Made by a program: the position numbers and the translations under genes. A stretch of DNA of 16,715 bases from Chloroflexota bacterium (GTDB taxonomy: Bacteria > Chloroflexota > Ktedonobacteria > Ktedonobacterales > Ktedonobacteraceae), in contig VBHI01000353.1 of assembly GCA_005881495.1 (NCBI GenBank), positions 1-16,715 on the forward strand. The letters run 5' to 3'. The first letter of the stretch is position 1; every line of letters begins with the position of its first letter. Positions 13,185 to 16,715 of this stretch are shown piece by piece. The notes beneath the pieces were generated by a model that saw only the letters and a list, made by a program, of their open reading frames with translations, searched no databases and was not told where the DNA came from.

Positions 13185-14549
13185 CTAAGTTAATCTCTGC
13201 AAGAAACTTGCCACAGTCCGTATGCCCTTATAAAACTGGCTCAGCGAGTACTTTTCGTTGGGAGAATGTAGATTATCGTCGGGCAACCCGAAGCCCATCA
13301 TGACCACCGGCACATTCAGCAATTCATGAAAGAGAGCCGCTACCGGTATCGAGCCACCCTCGCGAATAAAGATAGGCTCCTTGCCAAAGTACTCTTTCAA
13401 AGCCGCTGCCGCCGCCTGCATCGGCGGCGAATCTGGCATGACCATGACGCCTTCGCCACCGAGGATTTTATCGACCTTCACCTCTACCCCTGCTGGAGCC
13501 AGTTCTTTAACCCGCCGCTCGAAGAGCATAAATGCCTCTTCCGACTTCACATCAGGCGGCAAGCGCAGGCTGATCTTTGCCTTGCTGACAGCTGGAATAA
13601 CCATCTTGGCTCCCTCACCAGTAAAGCCGCCAATAATACCGTGCACTTCAAGCGTCGGACGCGCCCACATGCGCTCCATCGGCGAATAATCTGCCTCCCC
13701 GGTAAACTGCGAAACGCCCATCTCCTCGAGCAGCGACTCGTTGATATGCAGCAGATCCTCATTCCAGAATTTCAGTTCCTCCGTTGTCGGCTTGCGCACC
13801 TTGTCATAGAGACCAGGAATATGAATGTGCCCCCCGGCGTCCTTCAATCCGGCAATAATTATAGCCAGGGTATGTAATGGGTTCGGCGCTATACCGCCAA
13901 ACTCTCCAGAATGCAGGTCGCGTTTGGCCCCGCGTACCTCAACTTCGGTATAGATGATCCCCCGCAATCCATAAATCAGCGCAGGAAGATCCTTAGCAGG
14001 CATACCCGTATCACAGATCAGCACTACATCGCAACCTAACCGCTCAGGATGAGTCTTGACGTAATGCTCGATCGACTCACCCCCCGCCTCTTCTTCTCCC
14101 TCAATAAGAACTCTGACATTGACCGGCAGTGTGCCATTGACCGTCATCAGTGATTCCAGCGCCTTGAATACCAGCATAGTCTGGCCCTTGTCATCACATG
14201 CCCCCCGGCAATACAGGTTATCGCCGCGAATCGTCGGCTCAAAGGGAGGAGTATACCACAGATCGACCGGATCAACTGGCTGCACATCATAGTGCCCATA
14301 AACAAGCAGCGTTGGCTTTCCCGGCGCCTTGAGCCATTCGCCATACACAAGTGGATGTCCCGACGTCTCAATCAACCTTGCACGTTCAAGACCAATAACT
14401 GTTAACTGATCAACGGCATACTGCGCAGCCCGCCAAATATCAGCTGCATGCTCCGGCAGTGTGCTAATACTGGGAATGCGTAACCAGCCCTTCAGATCCT
14501 CAAGAAAACGGCCCTCATTCTCCGTAATATACGTTTCCAATTGCGTCAT
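13185..14549 (-). CDS. M20-family dipeptidase (ArgE/DapE/CNDP type)
   Basis: 454 residues from the ATG at 14549. This is a cytoplasmic zinc aminoacyl-peptidase of the carnosinase/PepV-like M20 group. Metal and catalytic residues are visible: VYGHYDVQP (His86, Asp88), RGACDDKGQ (Asp119), EGEEEAGG (Glu153 base, Glu154 ligand), ICDTGMP (Asp180), DLHSGEFGG (His213, in the dimerisation lid) and NLHSPNEKY (His428). The length fits the family (about 450). The frame is open to 14744, but the extra residues there run across a perfect hairpin and contain no domain. The start at 14549 has AAAGGA 10 bases away and begins with the usual N-terminal helix (YITENEGRFLEDLKGWLRIPSIST). It is convergent with the dioxygenase gene and divergent from valS. 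Confidence 0.93.
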   Translation of the reverse strand: MTQLETYITENEGRFLEDLKGWLRIPSISTLPEHAADIWRAAQYAVDQLTVIGLERARLIETSGHPLVYGEWLKAPGKPTLLVYGHYDVQPVDPVDLWYTPPFEPTIRGDNLYCRGACDDKGQTMLVFKALESLMTVNGTLPVNVRVLIEGEEEAGGESIEHYVKTHPERLGCDVVLICDTGMPAKDLPALIYGLRGIIYTEVEVRGAKRDLHSGEFGGIAPNPLHTLAIIIAGLKDAGGHIHIPGLYDKVRKPTTEELKFWNEDLLHINESLLEEMGVSQFTGEADYSPMERMWARPTLEVHGIIGGFTGEGAKMVIPAVSKAKISLRLPPDVKSEEAFMLFERRVKELAPAGVEVKVDKILGGEGVMVMPDSPPMQAAAAALKEYFGKEPIFIREGGSIPVAALFHELLNVPVVMMGFGLPDDNLHSPNEKYSLSQFYKGIRTVASFLQRLT

Positions 14550-14630
14550 AATACATATGTCCTTTCCATTAAAGATATCCCCTATCCTAACACGAGTACA
14601 CAGGTACTCACAAGAGTCACCCTTCTCTTT

Positions 14631-14681
14631 ATGTGGAATGGGTTTGCCCATGGCGCCGCCATGGGCAAACCCATTCCACAT
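14631..14681. repeat. 25-bp perfect inverted repeat between divergent genes
   Basis: Left arm 14631-14655 and right arm 14657-14681 are perfect complements around a single C (14656). In RNA the loop would open to about five bases. It lies 82 bases upstream of the peptidase start and 67 bases upstream of the valS promoter, where a terminator is not expected. The bases from 14682 to 14747 hold a small CGACC/GGTCG hairpin and a remnant of the GGTGGGGACG repeat (14720-14730). Confidence 0.8.
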
Positions 14682-14747
14682 CATTAAATTATTGGCGAGC
14701 GACCTGCGGTCGACCATGGGGGTGGGGACGAAGGGACGAACCAAAAC

Positions 14748-14776
14748 TTGACATCCTCCAACATACCCATTAGACT
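14748..14776 (+). promoter_or_regulatory. valS promoter
   Basis: TTGACA (14748-14753, perfect -35), 17 bases, TAGACT (14771-14776, four of six). Transcription would begin near 14783, just upstream of the T-box Stem I. Confidence 0.75.
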
Positions 14777-14782
14777 GTAGCT

Positions 14783-15060
14783 AACAAAACCAAAACAATG
14801 ACGAAGAGCAGGAGGAGTAAGCACACCGCACTCCGCAAGAGAAGGAAGATCAAAAGGCTGCAAATCTTCCCCGGAGCATCAGTGCCGAAAGTCGCCTGGG
14901 AGTCTGGAACGAAACACAACACCCATGTAATGTGTCTGTGCAACTTCCACGGAAGTGCCCGATAGCGCACACAGCGAGGATCAATAATCTCATTGATCGA
15001 AACAAGGTGGCACCACGAGCTAACACCCTTTCTCGTCCTTGGCGGGGAAGGGTTTTTATA
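14783..15060 (+). promoter_or_regulatory. T-box riboswitch (valine tRNA sensing) controlling valS
   Basis: Stem I can be traced. GAC pairs with GTC below a kink-turn-like GAAGAG/GGA bulge, CAGG pairs with CCTG, and the specifier loop has AGGAGTAA on the 5' side and CGAAAGTCG on the 3' side. GCAC then pairs with GTGC above. The in-loop triplet GTC (14891-14893) is a valine codon. A GGAAGAT/ATCTTCC hairpin forms the upper stem. Stem II (CTGTGC with GCACACAG, holding ACTTCC-AC-GGAAGT) and Stem III (GATCAAT 14979-14985 / ATTGATC 14992-14998) follow. The T-box AACAAGGTGGCACCACGAG is at 15001-15019, then the terminator. Uncharged tRNA-Val would favour the antiterminator and allow valS expression. 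The base facing the tRNA discriminator (15011) is C. Confidence 0.9.
15025..15060 (+). terminator. Conditional terminator of the T-box leader
   Basis: ACCCTTTCTCGTC (15025-15037) pairs with GGCGGGGAAGGGT (15041-15053) over 13 base pairs including G-U pairs, with loop CTT, followed by TTTTATA. It competes with the antiterminator built from the T-box sequence just upstream. The valS Shine-Dalgarno lies beyond it. Confidence 0.88.
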
Positions 15061-15088
15061 TAACCAGGGTAAACAGGAGGAGCCTTTC

Positions 15089-16715
15089 ATGATCGATCAG
15101 GATAACATAGAAAACGCCGGCAAACATCTCAGCGCATCTTTAGCATCGCTGCCAAAGGCCTATGAGCCACAGGCCGTAGAGGGCAAATGGTACCGCTACT
15201 GGGAAGATGAAGGCTACTTCAAGCCGCGTCCCGACGCCACCGGTACACCCTTTGTCATCAGCATGCCGCCGCCCAACGTGACGGGCGCGCTTCACCTCGG
15301 CCATGCCATCACGGCTACCATCGAAGATATCCTCATCCGCTACCATCGTATGCAGGGCGACGACACCCTGTGGATGCCGGGAGAAGATCACGCCGGCATC
15401 GCCACACAAACCGTTGTTGAGCGACTGCTGACGCAGGAAGGCACTGATCGCCACCAGATCGGCCGCGAAGCCTTCCTGGAGCGCGTCTGGCAGTGGGTAA
15501 ATCAATATAAGAGCCGCATCCAGGATCAGCACCGCCGCCTGGGCGCCTCCTGCGACTGGTCACGCGAGCGCTTCACCCTCGATGAAGGACTATCCAGGGC
15601 CGTCCGCGAGGTCTTCGTGCGTCTCTACGAAGAGGGACTCATCTACCGCGGCGAGCGTATCATCAACTGGTGCCCTCGCTGTATGAGCGCCCTCTCCGAT
15701 CTCGAGGTCAATCACATTGACACTCCGGGAAAGCTGACCTACGTTCGCTACCCATTGAAGCCACTCAGCGAGGGTGAAGCCACTCAATACATCAGCGTTG
15801 CCACAACCCGTCCAGAGACCATTCTTGGCGATACCGCCGTGGCCGTCAACGCCAAAGATCCCCGTTACAAAGACCTTATTGGCCGCGTGGTGATCCTTCC
15901 TGTCATCGGACGCGAGATCCCTATTATAACAGATGAAGCCGTCGATCCCACCTTTGGCACGGGTGCGGTAAAGGTCACTCCTGCCCACGACCCGACCGAC
16001 TTTGAAATTGGCCTGCGTCACGACCTGCCCCGCGTTCAGGTCATCGGCTTTGACGCGAAGATGACCGACGAGGCTGGCCCTTATGCTGGACAGGATCGCT
16101 ATGAAGCCCGTGACAACCTGGTGGCAGACCTGGAGAAGCTTGGTCTGGTCATCAAGATCGAGGATTACATGGTGCCGCTGGGCTACTGCCAGCGCTGCGA
16201 TTCGGTGGTTGAGCCGCTGATCTCCAAGCAATGGTTCGTCAAGATGGCCCCGCTCGCCACTCCTGCCATTGGAGTTGTCAAGTATGGCCTGTTGAAGATC
16301 GTGCCCGAGCGCTTCAACAAAGTCTACCTGGACTGGCTGGGAAATATCCACGACTGGTGTATCTCGCGCCAGCTCTGGTGGGGCCATCGTATCCCCGTCT
16401 GGTACTGCGACAACTGCGGCCAGATGACCGTCAGCCTCGAGGATATCTCCATCTGTCCCCATTGTGACAGTACCGCCATCCATCAAGACGAGGATGTGCT
16501 CGATACCTGGTTCAGTTCCTGGCTCTGGCCCTTCAGTACCCTCGGCTGGCCCGATGCCACCGCTGACCTGCTGCGTTACTATCCCACCTCCGTGATGGAG
16601 ACGGGCTACGACATCATTTTCTTCTGGGTTGCGCGTATGGTCATGGCGGGCATTCACTTCCTGGGCGTGATCCCCTTCCATACCATCTACCTGCATGGCC
16701 TGGTGCGTGACGCCA
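15089..16715 (+). CDS. valS: Valyl-tRNA synthetase, N-terminal part, cut by window edge
   Basis: 542 codons are visible and the frame runs off the right edge. ValRS joins valine to tRNA-Val in the cytoplasm and edits mischarged threonine. The catalytic-domain start is typical: LPKAYEPQAVEGKWYRYWED, then PPPNVTGALHLGHA with the HIGH-type motif HLGH (69-72), and WMPGEDHAGIATQTVVER. The editing domain follows with TTRPETILGDTAVAV and GTGAVKVTPAHDPTDFEIG. Further on are GNIHDWCISRQLWWGHRIPVWY and a Cys-pair zinc-like insert (CDNCG...CPHC), then DVLDTWFSSWLWPFSTLGWP and GYDIIFFWVARM. The KMSKS motif would lie beyond the edge. AGGAGGA stands about 7 bases before the ATG. It is controlled by the T-box leader upstream. 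No truncation or frameshift is visible. Confidence 0.96.
   Translation, partial: MIDQDNIENAGKHLSASLASLPKAYEPQAVEGKWYRYWEDEGYFKPRPDATGTPFVISMPPPNVTGALHLGHAITATIEDILIRYHRMQGDDTLWMPGEDHAGIATQTVVERLLTQEGTDRHQIGREAFLERVWQWVNQYKSRIQDQHRRLGASCDWSRERFTLDEGLSRAVREVFVRLYEEGLIYRGERIINWCPRCMSALSDLEVNHIDTPGKLTYVRYPLKPLSEGEATQYISVATTRPETILGDTAVAVNAKDPRYKDLIGRVVILPVIGREIPIITDEAVDPTFGTGAVKVTPAHDPTDFEIGLRHDLPRVQVIGFDAKMTDEAGPYAGQDRYEARDNLVADLEKLGLVIKIEDYMVPLGYCQRCDSVVEPLISKQWFVKMAPLATPAIGVVKYGLLKIVPERFNKVYLDWLGNIHDWCISRQLWWGHRIPVWYCDNCGQMTVSLEDISICPHCDSTAIHQDEDVLDTWFSSWLWPFSTLGWPDATADLLRYYPTSVMETGYDIIFFWVARMVMAGIHFLGVIPFHTIYLHGLVRDA

Noticed and set aside
14631..14681. Terminator call for the 25-bp hairpin
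   Set aside because: It lies between divergent genes and lacks a T-run, so it is listed as a repeat instead.
14550..14744. Upstream extension of the M20 peptidase
   Set aside because: The added codons cross a perfect hairpin and have no family similarity; the start at 14549 fits the domain.
14873..14880. ATC triplet (GCATCAGT) as T-box specifier
   Set aside because: It lies above the GCAC/GTGC helix, outside the specifier loop. GTC at 14891-14893 sits in the loop and matches valS.
14770..15090. 106-codon minus-strand frame
   Set aside because: It is antisense to the T-box leader, whose RNA elements explain the sequence. No Shine-Dalgarno or recognisable domain.
15590..16696. 368-codon open frame on the minus strand
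   Set aside because: It lies wholly antisense to valS, whose frame shows continuous, strongly conserved motifs. The antisense product is His/Asp/Gly-rich with no domain or ribosome binding site.

Overview
The window looks like chromosomal DNA from a Chloroflexota bacterium of the Ktedonobacteria type. This is an inference. It rests on the gene mix (a DUF2173 protein, a secreted cupredoxin-like remnant, a Tat-motif protein with a long acidic front end), a Gram-positive-style T-box leader on valS, purine-rich Shine-Dalgarno sequences, and intergenic spaces full of GC-rich inverted repeats and long perfect hairpins. There are no rRNA or tRNA genes, transposase genes or CRISPR array.

Layout. 1-437 (-): start of a D,D-carboxypeptidase, cut by the left edge. 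438-880: non-coding, with a repeated 29-mer and a small repeat element. 881-2071 (+): a DUF2173 protein, then an isochorismatase-fold cysteine hydrolase. 2099-2202: a nested inverted repeat between convergent genes. 2303-2827 (-): holo-ACP synthase with an extra N-terminus. 2874-3184: repeats. 3185-5260 (-): UDP-glucose 6-dehydrogenase and a metallo-beta-lactamase-fold hydrolase in a tight pair. 5306-5789: a minus-strand promoter, a LexA-like palindrome and a GC-rich repeat. 5790-7100 (+): an acidic Tat-motif/anchored protein, ended by a 25-bp perfect hairpin. 7187-8960 (+): a promoter, a long leader and an APC-family permease. 8984-9240: a repeat cluster and a terminator. 9283-9975 (+): a MerR-family regulator. 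9991-11058 (-): Lgt. 11111-11993 (-): a cupredoxin remnant and a small secreted protein. 12391-13104 (+): a tryptophan 2,3-dioxygenase-like protein. 13185-14549 (-): an M20 dipeptidase. 14748-16715 (+): a promoter, a T-box riboswitch and valS, cut by the right edge.

How the parts work together. Most genes are envelope or housekeeping functions: peptidoglycan trimming, lipoprotein modification, sugar nucleotide supply, carrier-protein activation and tRNA charging. The clearest regulatory logic is the valS leader. It has a canonical promoter, a Stem I with a GUC (Val) specifier, a T-box sequence and a terminator. A second possible circuit joins the permease and the downstream MerR protein. GTTAC/GTAAC dyads occur upstream of both, one lying exactly in a possible promoter spacer, and the regulator appears to carry a second, degenerate MerR-like domain.

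Several proteins depart from family norms at key positions: Asp to Glu in the cysteine hydrolase, loss of the SGFQS loop in the dioxygenase, and loss of the usual conserved Arg and Glu in Lgt. The intergenic repeats include one family with a compensatory base change that preserves a hairpin. All family assignments come from reading the sequence; no database search was possible.
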